Source of the DNA: Bog-756 sp963696495
GTDB lineage: Bacteria; Actinomycetota; Acidimicrobiia; Acidimicrobiales; RAAP-2
DNA length: 64,000 nt
NCBI GenBank assembly: GCA_963696495.1
Contig: CAVOKJ010000003.1
Location: 496,001-560,000 of the forward strand
Direction: 5' to 3'
Shown here: positions 7,963 to 15,542 of the stretch, piece after piece
How the letters are laid out: every line of letters starts with the position of its first letter
Numbering within the stretch: position 1 is the stretch's first letter
The notes under the pieces: model-generated
What the model saw: only the letters and a program-made list of their open reading frames with translations
Databases searched by the model: none
What the model was told of the DNA's origin: nothing
Made by a program: the position numbers and the translations under genes

Positions 7963-9083
7963 ATGGCGGGATCTCATCCGAGAACGCACATTCGCCGGCT
8001 CATCGTCCTCGCGACCGCGCTCCTCTCGACTCTCGTCGCCACCACCGTCGTCACGGTGGGGCGCGCCCCCGACCGGCGGGAGCCGACCAGGTCTCGAACC
8101 TCAAACAGCAGGCCACAAGCATCGCCCAGAAGCTCCTCGAGGAGCAGCTCCAGGTCGGCGCCTACCAACAGCAGTACTCCGTGGCGTCCGCCAGGACCGC
8201 CGTCGACGCCCGGTCCATCGCCCAGATCGGACAGCAGATCAAGGGCGACGAACAGCAGATCACGGCCCGGACCGCCCTGGTCCGCACCCAGGCAATCCGC
8301 TCCTACATGGACTACGGCACCGGGACGTCGAGCACGGACTCGGCGCTGTTCAGCGGCAACGAGGAGGCGGCCCAGGCGGCCAGCGAGTACTCCTCCATCG
8401 CCGTCGGCAACATCACGACCGCGCTCGACCAACTGCGATCCGCCCGCCACACGCTGGAGGCCCAGCAGACGGCCCTGCGCCAGCAGGAGCAGCAGAACCA
8501 GGTGGACCTGAACCACCAGGCCACCTACCTGAGCCAGGCCAACGGGACCGAGCAGCAGTTGACGTCCCTCAACTCCCAGGTGACCGGCCAGCTCGCCGCC
8601 GCGGTGGCCCAGCAGGCGGGGGCCCGAGCCGCCGCTGCGGCCGCCGCCGTCGCTGCCGCGCAGAAGGCCGCCCCGCCGGCGCCGGCGTCGCACTCCGGGA
8701 ACGCTTCACCGTCGATCCCGCCGGCCACGTCGGGATCCTCCACCGGCGCGTCGTCGCAGCCCACCGCGGCCACGTCGGTGGCCCCGACGTCTGCGGCCCC
8801 GTCGACCGGCGTTGCTGATCCCGCCCTCAACTCCTTCCTGCAGTGCGTCGTCCAGGCCGAGTCCGGCGGCGACTACGGCGCCGTATCGCCCAACGGGCTC
8901 TACATGGGTGCCTTCCAGTTCAGCCAGTCGACGTGGAACACGGCGGCCCAGGCCGCCGGGCTGCCCAGCCTGGTCGGCGTGCCGCCGAACACGGCATCCA
9001 AGCCGGACCAGGACGCAGTCGCCGTGGCGCTGTTCGCGCTCGACGGGGAGCAGCCGTGGCTGGGAGACCGCTGCAGCGCGTAG
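7963..9083 (+). CDS. Secreted coiled-coil protein with C-terminal transglycosylase/Rpf-like domain, apparent frameshift
   Basis: The mature part (8061-9083) is clear. A Gln/Ala-rich coiled coil of about 200 residues, like the N-terminal region of actinobacterial NlpC/P60 and RipA-type wall hydrolases, is followed by a Pro/Ser/Thr/Ala linker. The C-terminal domain of about 85 residues contains CVVQAESGGDYGAVSPNGLY and GAFQFSQSTW, the hallmark of resuscitation-promoting-factor or transglycosylase-like lysozyme folds, with catalytic Glu in QAESGG. A good signal peptide (from ATG 7963, RRLIVLATALLSTLVATTVV) is in another frame. One extra G in the GGGG at 8058-8061 would join the two as TVVTVGARPRPAGADQV, with cleavage after AGA. 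The gene is either broken or mis-sequenced by one base. Confidence 0.75.
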
Positions 9084-9179
9084 GCGATGAGGGAGGCGGC
9101 CGGCCCCACCCCGGTGGCGCCGGGCCGGCGGCGAAGCCGGGGAGCCCACGAGGGGGCGGACAGCATCCGGACGGACCGG

Positions 9180-10427
9180 CTACCCGCCGAGGAAGCCGAC
9201 CACTGCCGAGGCCGCCCTCCCGCCGCTGAACATCGCACCCTGGATCGAGGCGGTGTCGCGGTGGTCCCCGCAGACGAAGACGCCGCCGCCGAGGTCGACC
9301 GCCTGCTTCGGCCCGAACGGCGGGGACTGTCGGGGCTGTCCGTGGGGGATGACGTCGGTGCGCAGGTGCTCCCAGTCCCCCACCGAGGAATCGAACCAAC
9401 CGGCCAGCTGGCGCCGCACCTGGTGGACGATCGATCCGGCGTCCGGCACGACGCCCGGAACGGCGGCGGCGATCAGCGAACGCCCCGAGGGCGCATACGA
9501 CGGGGACACCTCGCTCATCACCGCCACGTTCTTCGCCGGACCGCCGGCTCCGCCGGCGTCGCCGGCGAGGAGAAGCCACGGCCCCTTCACCGGCGCCACC
9601 GTCGAGCTGAACCAACAGCAGGTCGCCGCACGCGAGCCCGGGTCCGGCACCCGGTCACCGAGCAGCCGGTGGGCCGTCGGGCCGTCGGTGGCGACCACCA
9701 CCGCCCTGGCACCGAGGCGCTCCCCGTCATCGAGAACCACACCCGAGCCACCGACCCCGGTCACCGGGGCGGCGAGCCGGACCGCGCCCGCCGGCAGTGC
9801 CGCCGCCAGCTGGGCCGGGACGGCACCCATGCCCCGGGCGGGAACCCCGGTCGGACCCGTGGCCAGCATGCGCAGGATCACGTCGAACCGGCGGCTGGAC
9901 ACCTGCAGTTCGGGGTCCAACTGGATCCCGGCAAACAGGGGGCGCCAGAACGACTCGACCATCCGACCGGTGAACCCGGCGTCGGCCAGGCGCTCGGAGG
10001 TCGTGCGGTCCGGCCGGCGGAGCAGGTCCCCGACCGGGTGGGCCCGGACGTCGACGACCATGCGGGCCAGCCGCAGCTTGTCGGCCACCGTGCCGATCGG
10101 CGCACCCAGCGTCGCCGGCAGATCCAGCGGCCGGCGAAGCGGGTCGGCAACCCGATGGAAGCTGTCATCGCGCCGGATCAGCGCGCCGGGCTCGAACCGA
10201 CGGAGGGCGAGGGCGTCGAGGTCGAGGCGCCGCTGTACCTCCGGATACGCGGTGAGCAGGATCTGGAACCCCCGATCGAGGAGGAAGCCGTCGACGCTGT
10301 CCGTGCGGACCCGCCCTCCGATGCCGTCGGAAGCCTCGACCACCAGGCAGTCGATCCCGGCACGCGTCAGGTCGAGCGCACAGGTGAGGCCGGCCAGGCC
10401 CGCACCCACCACGACGACATCGGTCAC
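9180..10427 (-). CDS. FAD-dependent amine-oxidase-like oxidoreductase (PPOX/phytoene-desaturase-like)
   Basis: A 415-residue flavoprotein with an N-terminal dinucleotide motif VVVVGAGLAGLTCALDL (residues about 4-20) and the second FAD motif GIGGRVRTD. A C-terminal FAD-binding signature, VFVCGDHRDTASIQGAMFSG, closes the protein. This is the NAD(P)-binding Rossmann/amine oxidase layout seen in protoporphyrinogen oxidase and carotenoid desaturase relatives; the substrate is unknown. The GTG at 10427 was chosen because it sits just before the Rossmann strand and outside the upstream CbiX-like gene, which ends 19 bp earlier. The context hints at tetrapyrrole or isoprenoid metabolism but is not decisive. 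Confidence 0.8.
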   Translation of the reverse strand: MTDVVVVGAGLAGLTCALDLTRAGIDCLVVEASDGIGGRVRTDSVDGFLLDRGFQILLTAYPEVQRRLDLDALALRRFEPGALIRRDDSFHRVADPLRRPLDLPATLGAPIGTVADKLRLARMVVDVRAHPVGDLLRRPDRTTSERLADAGFTGRMVESFWRPLFAGIQLDPELQVSSRRFDVILRMLATGPTGVPARGMGAVPAQLAAALPAGAVRLAAPVTGVGGSGVVLDDGERLGARAVVVATDGPTAHRLLGDRVPDPGSRAATCCWFSSTVAPVKGPWLLLAGDAGGAGGPAKNVAVMSEVSPSYAPSGRSLIAAAVPGVVPDAGSIVHQVRRQLAGWFDSSVGDWEHLRTDVIPHGQPRQSPPFGPKQAVDLGGGVFVCGDHRDTASIQGAMFSGGRAASAVVGFLGG

Positions 10428-10446
10428 CGGCTGGACCCGGGGACGG

Positions 10447-10932
10447 TCACCGGAGTCGGCAGCCTCCGCCGCCGGCGCACACCTCGCACTCGGACGCCTC
10501 ACCGGCGACGTGGGCCAGGCAGCGGTCGACCCGCTCGCCCACGATGGCGAGCAGTTGCGGGTGGGGACCGAGGGGCGCCGCCACCAGGTGGCGGACTCCC
10601 GGGTGCCGGGATGCCGCCGCCCCGGCGAGGGCAGGGATGTCGACCGCCCAATGGTTGCCCGGCCACAGGAAGTACGGGGCGATCACCACCGTCGTCGCTC
10701 CGGCGGCCACGCAGGCATCGAAGGCCGTGGCGATGGACGGCTCGGCCAGCTCCATGTGGGCGGCCTCGACGACCGGGAAAGGCACTGTCTCGGCCCACGT
10801 CCCGACGAACGCCTCGTGGCGCTGGTTGGCCTCGACACGGCGGGAACCGTGATCGACGACGATCACGCCGATCACGCCCGCGCCCGCTGCGCCCGGCTCG
10901 TCGGCGCCGGTGAGTGGGGGGAGTCGGGCCAC
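10447..10932 (-). CDS. CbiX/SirB-like sirohydrochlorin chelatase family protein
   Basis: A 161-residue single-domain CbiX-type protein. It begins GVIGVIVVDHGSRR, matching the family strand with the His ligand, and continues with VEAAHMELAEPSIATAFD, VVIAPYFLWPGNHWAVDIPA and VAAPLGPHPQL. Short CbiX-S proteins insert cobalt or iron into sirohydrochlorin or related tetrapyrroles. The usual C-terminal His-rich tail is replaced by a Cys-rich end (CEVCAGGGGC), which may bind metal. The downstream FAD gene is 19 bp away, suggesting one operon. Confidence 0.75.
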   Translation of the reverse strand: MARLPPLTGADEPGAAGAGVIGVIVVDHGSRRVEANQRHEAFVGTWAETVPFPVVEAAHMELAEPSIATAFDACVAAGATTVVIAPYFLWPGNHWAVDIPALAGAAASRHPGVRHLVAAPLGPHPQLLAIVGERVDRCLAHVAGEASECEVCAGGGGCRLR

Positions 10933-11015
10933 CCGAGGAGACTACGCGCCTCTCTGGCGGGGACGACCGGGGGGACCGACCTGGTCCGGTCGACCGACCC
11001 CGGTGGCCGACCCGG

Positions 11016-11047
11016 TTGACAGGGAAACTACTATGCGCACATAGTAT
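11016..11047 (+). promoter_or_regulatory. Promoter with palindromic operator for the EVE-MarR operon
   Basis: TTGACA at 11016-11021 is a consensus -35 element, with CATAGT/TAGTAT-like -10 hexamers 18-20 nt downstream. Between them and overlapping the -10 is a perfect 18-bp palindrome, TACTATG-CGCA-CATAGTA (11029-11046), of the size and symmetry bound by MarR dimers. The operon encodes a MarR protein, so negative autoregulation is likely. The divergent CbiX-like gene starts 84 bp to the left and could share control. Confidence 0.7.
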
Positions 11048-11052
11048 TCTCC

Positions 11053-11079
11053 ATGCGAACGGCGGGCGGCAGGCGGTGA
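11053..11079 (+). other. Possible 8-codon leader ORF overlapping the EVE gene start
   Basis: An ATG at 11053, only a few bases after the expected transcription start, opens an 8-codon frame. Its TGA (11077-11079) overlaps the GTG start of the EVE gene at 11076 (GTGA). It could couple translation into the EVE gene, which has no strong ribosome site of its own. It is too short to judge by coding statistics. Confidence 0.3.
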
Positions 11080-11489
11080 GGGCGTGGCTCGGCGTCGCCT
11101 CACGCGACCATGTGCGCCGGGGGGTCGAACTGGGCATCGCCCAGATAGGTCACGGCCGGCGCGCCGGCCTGGCGCGGATGCACCCGCAGGACTGGATCGT
11201 CTACTACTCGCCCCGGGCCACCCTCGGGGACAAGGAGCCGCTGCAGGCGTTCACGGCGATCGGCCAGATCGTCGACGACGAGATCTGGCAGGCCGACGAA
11301 GGCGACTTCAGACCGTGGCGGCGGCGGGTCGACTACCTCGCCGGGGCGGTGGAGACCTCCGTCCGGCCGTTGACGGCCACCCTGGAGCTGACCCGCCGTC
11401 CGAACTGGGGATACCAGCTTCGGCGCAGCCTCGTCGAGCTCTCTCCCGAGGACCTCGCGGCCATACGCCAGGCCATGGTGGGCCGGTGA
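11076..11489 (+). CDS. EVE domain (UPF0310) protein
   Basis: A 137-residue protein filling one EVE domain. It starts RAWLGVASRDHVRRGVELGI and contains QIGHGRRAGLARMHPQDWIV, YYSPRATLGDKEPLQAFTAI, WRRRVDYL and LTRRPNWGYQLRRSL, all typical of the UPF0310 group. EVE domains belong to the PUA-like fold and are thought to bind modified bases in DNA or RNA. The GTG at 11076 was chosen because the family start follows directly. Its stop overlaps the MarR start (GTGA at 11486-11489), so the two proteins are translationally coupled. Confidence 0.85.
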   Translation: MRAWLGVASRDHVRRGVELGIAQIGHGRRAGLARMHPQDWIVYYSPRATLGDKEPLQAFTAIGQIVDDEIWQADEGDFRPWRRRVDYLAGAVETSVRPLTATLELTRRPNWGYQLRRSLVELSPEDLAAIRQAMVGR

Positions 11490-11953
11490 CCCCGGGTCGG
11501 GGCCTCGAGAGCGAGTTCCACACGGCCGACGAGAGCCCGGGGTTCCTGCTGTGGCAGGTCACCAACCGGTGGCAGGCGTCACAGCGGGCGGCACTGCGGC
11601 CACTGGGACTCACGCACGTCCAGTTCGTGCTGCTGGCCTCGCTCGCCTGGCTGCGCACGGACGGCCCACTCAACCAGCGCATCCTGTCCGAGCATGCAGG
11701 CACCGACCCCATGATGACCTCACAGGTGCTCCGGTCGCTCGAGGGACGCGGCCTCGTCGAGCGCACCACGGATCCCGACGACCGTCGGGCGAGGAAGGTG
11801 GCCGTGACCGCCCGGGGGCGGGACCTGGCCAACCGCGCCAACCTGGTGGTGGAGGCGTGCGACCGGTCCTTCTTCGGGCCCATCGGCGACCGGGCCCCCT
11901 TGGTCGAGCAGCTGGTCCTGCTGCGGGCCCGCCCACCCGGGCCTGACGGGTAG
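11486..11953 (+). CDS. MarR family transcriptional regulator
   Basis: A 155-residue winged-helix protein. GFLLWQVTNRWQASQRAAL forms the first dimerisation helix, PLGLTHVQFVLLASLAWL leads into the HTH, AGTDPMMTSQVLRSLEGRGL is the recognition helix, and VERTTDPDDRRARKVAVTA is the wing with the family-typical DxRxxxVxLT signature. It starts at GTG 11486, overlapping the EVE stop. It probably binds the TACTATG/CATAGTA palindrome at the operon promoter; the inducer is unknown. Confidence 0.85.
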   Translation: MTPGRGLESEFHTADESPGFLLWQVTNRWQASQRAALRPLGLTHVQFVLLASLAWLRTDGPLNQRILSEHAGTDPMMTSQVLRSLEGRGLVERTTDPDDRRARKVAVTARGRDLANRANLVVEACDRSFFGPIGDRAPLVEQLVLLRARPPGPDG

Positions 11954-12062
11954 GCCCCGCACAGTCGGCCCCACCAGCAACGACAGCCCACCGGTGGCAC
12001 CCACGCCGGTCCACGGTCCCCGGGAGGGCCCGGGGGATGCCCCGTCCCGACCCCTCCGGAAT

Positions 12063-12494
12063 CTACCGGGCGGTGATGTACTCCATGAGCTCGTTCCGAT
12101 CCTTCTCGAGCTCCCCGATCCGGCTCTTGACGACGTCGCCGATGCTGATGATGCCGCACAGGAACGCGCCCTCGACCACCGGGACGTGGCGGATCCGCTG
12201 CTCGGTCATGAGGTTCATGATCCTCTCCACGTCGTCCACCGGCGAGCACACGTGCACGGAGGTCGACATGATCGAGGCCACCGCCTCCCCGAGGAGGTCC
12301 GTGTGGAGCTCGCTCAGCCGTTGCACGATGTCCCGCTCCGAGATGATGCCGTCGATGGTGCGGCGGTCCGGCGAGACGACGAGCGCCCCCACCCGGTGAC
12401 GGGCGAGGTCGGCCACGGCGGCGCCGACCGTGGCATCGCCCCTGATCGTGGCGACGGCGTAGCCCTTCACTCCCAGCAGGTCCGAAACAAGCAT
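12063..12494 (-). CDS. CBS-domain pair protein, Hrp1-like
   Basis: A 143-residue stand-alone protein made of two CBS domains (residues about 8-62 and 74-132), with HRVGALVVSPDRR, GIISERDIVQRL, MSTSVHV and RIRHVPVVEGAFLCGIISIGDVV. CBS pairs bind adenosine nucleotides. Length and layout match mycobacterial hypoxic response protein 1, a DosR-regulon member. Here the gene lies next to a DosS/DosR-like two-component system, which supports a link to low-oxygen or energy sensing. This is inference: no convincing DosR box was seen upstream. Confidence 0.8.
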   Translation of the reverse strand: MLVSDLLGVKGYAVATIRGDATVGAAVADLARHRVGALVVSPDRRTIDGIISERDIVQRLSELHTDLLGEAVASIMSTSVHVCSPVDDVERIMNLMTEQRIRHVPVVEGAFLCGIISIGDVVKSRIGELEKDRNELMEYITAR

Positions 12495-12683
12495 GGACTA
12501 TTCCCTTCCCAGAGTCTCCTCTGCACTGTTCCCCCCGCCGCTGAGGCGCCCGGACCCCCAGTCTCGCGCCGCGTCCCCCCAAAGGAAACACCCCGGGGCA
12601 AGTTGCAATGAAGTTGACTCCTGGGCAGGGGCCCGACGTCACGCCCGGACCGCGGACGGCGTCGTCCACCCGACGCCGCCGGC

Positions 12684-13829
12684 TCACCGGGGTTCCAGCG
12701 GGACCTCCCAGACGAGCTCGGCTCCGCCCTCCCGCCCGGCCGACAGGGTCATCGACCCACCGAGGGCGGCGGCCCGCCCGGCCATGTTGGCCAGCCCCCG
12801 GCCCCGCTGCTCCGGCCCGTCCGCCTCCATCTCGGGGCCGGACCCGTCGTCGGTGACCCGCAGCCGGACCTCGTCCCCGACCGACAGCTCGACCTCGGCG
12901 TGCCCGGCCCCGGAGTGGCGGACCACGTTCGAGAGGGCCTCCCGCAGTGTGGGCAGCAGCTGGGTGGCGATCGCCGGGGTCACCTGGCGGTCGACGGCAC
13001 CCACGAACCGGACCTCGGGCTCGGAGCCCAGGCTCTCGGCCGCCTCCGCACAGACACGGAGCACCTGGCTCCGGATAGCCCCGTTGGCCACCGACGGGGG
13101 CTCGAGGGCGAAGATCGTGGTGCGGACCTCGCGGATCGTGTCGTCGAGGCTGGACACGGCCTCCTCGAGGCGGCCGCGGACGCCGGGGTCGGCGATCCCG
13201 GGGATCACCGACTGGAGGGACAGCCCGGTGGCGAACAGGCGCTGGATCACCGAGTCGTGGAGGTCCCGGGCGATGCGCTCGCGTTCTTCGGCCAGGCGCA
13301 GCGCACCCAGCCTGAGCTGCATGTGGGAGTTGTTGACGGCGATGCCGGCGGCGGCGGCGAGGGCGACGACGAGTGATTCGTCCTCGGCGGAGAATCCGGC
13401 GGCCCCCTGCTTGTCGGTGAGGTAGAGGTTCCCGAAGACCTCGCCGCGCACGGCCAGCGGCACGCCGAGGAACGACCGCATCGGAGGATGGCCGGGCGGG
13501 AAGCCGCAGGCGTCCGGGTGCGCCGTCAGGTCGGCCGAGCGGAGCGGCCTCGGGTCGAGGATCAACACGCCGAGGATGCCCTCGCCGACCGGGGGGTCGC
13601 CGATCTTCTCGACGACGGCCTCCTCCATGCCGACGTGGATGAAGTCCGACAGTCCCGACCCGTCGGGGTCGATGACGCCGAGCGCCCCGTACCTGGCGCC
13701 GGTGAGCCTGCAGGCGGCCTCGGTGATCCGTCGCAGGATCTTCGGGAGGTCGAGGTCGGACTCGATGGACAGCACGGCGTCGAGCAGCGCCTGCATCTGT
13801 TCGGGGTCCCGAATGGCGTGGTGCGGCAC
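12684..13829 (-). CDS. GAF-domain sensor histidine kinase (DosS/DevS-like)
   Basis: A 381-residue cytoplasmic kinase. It has one GAF domain (about 15-165, with RLTGARYGALGVID and FLGVPLAVRGEVFGNLYLTD) and a HisKA_3 helix with phospho-acceptor His191 in RIARDLHDSVIQRLFATGLS. The HATPase domain has an N-box LREALSNVVRHSG and a GRGLANM G-box. This is the DevS/DosS arrangement with one GAF instead of two, so heme-based oxygen sensing cannot be assumed. The GTG at 13829 is preceded by GGAGG at good spacing; the frame runs further upstream without domain content. It is divergent from the DosR-like regulator, 112 bp away, its probable partner. Confidence 0.85.
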   Translation of the reverse strand: MPHHAIRDPEQMQALLDAVLSIESDLDLPKILRRITEAACRLTGARYGALGVIDPDGSGLSDFIHVGMEEAVVEKIGDPPVGEGILGVLILDPRPLRSADLTAHPDACGFPPGHPPMRSFLGVPLAVRGEVFGNLYLTDKQGAAGFSAEDESLVVALAAAAGIAVNNSHMQLRLGALRLAEERERIARDLHDSVIQRLFATGLSLQSVIPGIADPGVRGRLEEAVSSLDDTIREVRTTIFALEPPSVANGAIRSQVLRVCAEAAESLGSEPEVRFVGAVDRQVTPAIATQLLPTLREALSNVVRHSGAGHAEVELSVGDEVRLRVTDDGSGPEMEADGPEQRGRGLANMAGRAAALGGSMTLSAGREGGAELVWEVPLEPR

Positions 13830-13941
13830 CGGATCATCCTCCCATCCCGCCACCCACGCCCCGGCCACGTGCGCCCCGCCACGTGCGCCCTGCCCAGCCA
13901 CCACGCACACCCCGCCCAGCCAGGTCGGCCAGACTGGCACG

Positions 13942-14604
13942 ATGCCGATCCGGGTCTTCCTCCTCGACGACCACCAGATCGTGCGTGAGGGCGTGCGCCT
14001 GCTGCTCGAGGCGGACGGGGACCTGATCGTGGTGGGCGAGTCCTCCACCGCCGGCGAGACGCTGGACCTCATCGCCCGGGCCCGGCCGGATGTGGCCGTC
14101 CTCGACGTCCGCCTCCCCGACGGGGACGGGATCAGCGTGTGCCGCGAGATCCGCTCCCTCCACCCCGAGGTGGCCTGCCTCATGCTGACGTCCTTCGCCG
14201 ACGACGAGGCCTTGGCCCAGGCGGTCATGGCCGGGGCCTCGGGCTACGTGCTCAAGCAGATTCACGGCAACGAGCTGGTGGCGTCGATCCGTGCCGTGGC
14301 CGGTGGGCACACCCTGATCGACCGGGCCACCACCGAGCGGGTGCTCCGCGGCCTGCAACGATTGAACCAGGAGCGGGCGGGACTGGATCGTCTCACCGCC
14401 CGGGAGCGCCAGATCCTCGAGCTGATCGCCGCCGGCCGGACGAACCGCGAGATCGGGGACGAGCTGTACCTGGCCGAAAAGACGGTCAAGAACTATGTGT
14501 CGAACATGCTGGCCAAGCTGGGAATGGGCCGACGGTCCGAGGCCGCGGCCTACGCCGCACGCCTGTCCGAGCGTCGGACCCGACCGGAGCACGGCAGTCC
14601 CTGA
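13942..14604 (+). CDS. NarL/FixJ-family response regulator, DosR/DevR-like
   Basis: A 220-residue regulator. The receiver domain has acidic residues Asp9/Asp10, phospho-acceptor Asp55 (VAVLDVRLPDGDGI), Thr83 and Lys105, and the LuxR-type HTH is LTARERQILELIAAGRTNRE followed by YLAEKTVKNYVSNMLAKLGM. These stretches closely resemble mycobacterial DosR, including AEKTVKNYVS. It pairs with the divergent GAF kinase. It probably controls genes for hypoxia, dormancy or redox stress, with the Hrp1-like CBS gene as an obvious candidate target. Confidence 0.85.
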   Translation: MPIRVFLLDDHQIVREGVRLLLEADGDLIVVGESSTAGETLDLIARARPDVAVLDVRLPDGDGISVCREIRSLHPEVACLMLTSFADDEALAQAVMAGASGYVLKQIHGNELVASIRAVAGGHTLIDRATTERVLRGLQRLNQERAGLDRLTARERQILELIAAGRTNREIGDELYLAEKTVKNYVSNMLAKLGMGRRSEAAAYAARLSERRTRPEHGSP

Positions 14605-14707
14605 AGCGGTCCTTCCCGCTCTCCCACCGTCCGACGGGCCGCTGACCCGGCACATCGCCGGTCCGTCGGAGACGAGAACACCCACTTTCACGTCGTTCGT
14701 CTCTACG

Positions 14708-15298
14708 ATGTCCGGAATGCAGACGGGTCGACAGCCAGCGCAGCCGACGGGCCCCGGCCCCGGACCTCACGGGGGGCGGAGCTGGGTGCGGCGGGCCGAG
14801 GGCGACCGACGGGCGTCGGCTCGCCTGCGCCTGCTGGAGGGAGAGGGGGTCATCGTGCTCAGCGACCGGCGGGCGCCGGGCATGCGGGAGGGCATCAACA
14901 GGATCGCCGTCTCGTCGGCGGGGGTCTTCGTCATCGATGCCAAGCACGTCAGGGGCCTCGTCCACACCCGGCGGTCCGGGCCCATCTCCAACCTCGGGCC
15001 CGACGAGCTCCACGTGGGCCGGAAGGACTGCACCCCGTCCGTCGACCTGGTCGGCCAGCACATGGAGGCGGTCCGGGCTGCGCTCGAGTCCGTGCCCGGG
15101 GGCACGGACATCCCGGTGCACGCCATGCTCTGCCTGACCCGGGCGGAATGGGGCTTCGCGTCGCCCGTCGAGATCAGGAACGTCTGCGTGGCGTGGCCGC
15201 AGCTCATCGCCGGAAGGCTCCGGGTCCCGGGCTCTGTCGACTCACCCACCGTGCAGCAGGTGTCGACGGCCATTGCCGAACTCCTGCCCACCACCTGA
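14708..15298 (+). CDS. NERD-domain protein
   Basis: A 196-residue protein. After a disordered Gly/Pro/Gln-rich start, the core REGINRIAVSSAGVFVIDAK followed by HVRGLVHT matches the nuclease-related domain (NERD), with the D-x-K part of a restriction-like active site preserved in VIDAK. The second half carries QHMEAVRAALE and VHAMLCLTRAEWGF, both usual in NERD proteins. The function of NERD proteins is not settled; nuclease activity is predicted by fold. Its stop codon is the first element of a 14-bp tandem repeat. Confidence 0.75.
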   Translation: MSGMQTGRQPAQPTGPGPGPHGGRSWVRRAEGDRRASARLRLLEGEGVIVLSDRRAPGMREGINRIAVSSAGVFVIDAKHVRGLVHTRRSGPISNLGPDELHVGRKDCTPSVDLVGQHMEAVRAALESVPGGTDIPVHAMLCLTRAEWGFASPVEIRNVCVAWPQLIAGRLRVPGSVDSPTVQQVSTAIAELLPTT

Positions 15299-15358
15299 GC
15301 ACCACCATCTGAGGGCCGCCGTCTGAGGGCCGCCGTCTGAGGGCCGCCGTCTGAGGGC
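15296..15358. repeat. 14-bp tandem repeat starting at the NERD stop codon
   Basis: Units of the form ...CTGAG follow one another at a 14-bp period. A CACCACCATCTGAG-like unit directly follows the stop-containing ACCTGAG, and then CTGAGGGCCGCCGT occurs three times (15309-15350) plus an 8-bp partial. Each unit repeats a TGA. It lies wholly downstream of the NERD gene and upstream of zwf. Confidence 0.85.
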
Positions 15359-15542
15359 ACTGCCCGGAACCACCGGCCTCCTGGCCCCGGGAGCGCACGT
15401 GGTGCGTGTAACGCCCGCCCGTCGGAGCACGCCTCCCGCCGGGGCCGGCCGTTCACACAGCTCTCTCATGCCCGACATCAAGTCGAAACATGAGGCCCCT
15501 ACCGTGGGTCAGGATCAACACAAAAGGGGGTGACGCACACCC

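Noticed and set aside
12495..12620. DosR box upstream of the Hrp1-like gene
   Set aside because: GGGAC/GTCCC-like pieces occur but not in the spacing of the known 20-bp palindrome.
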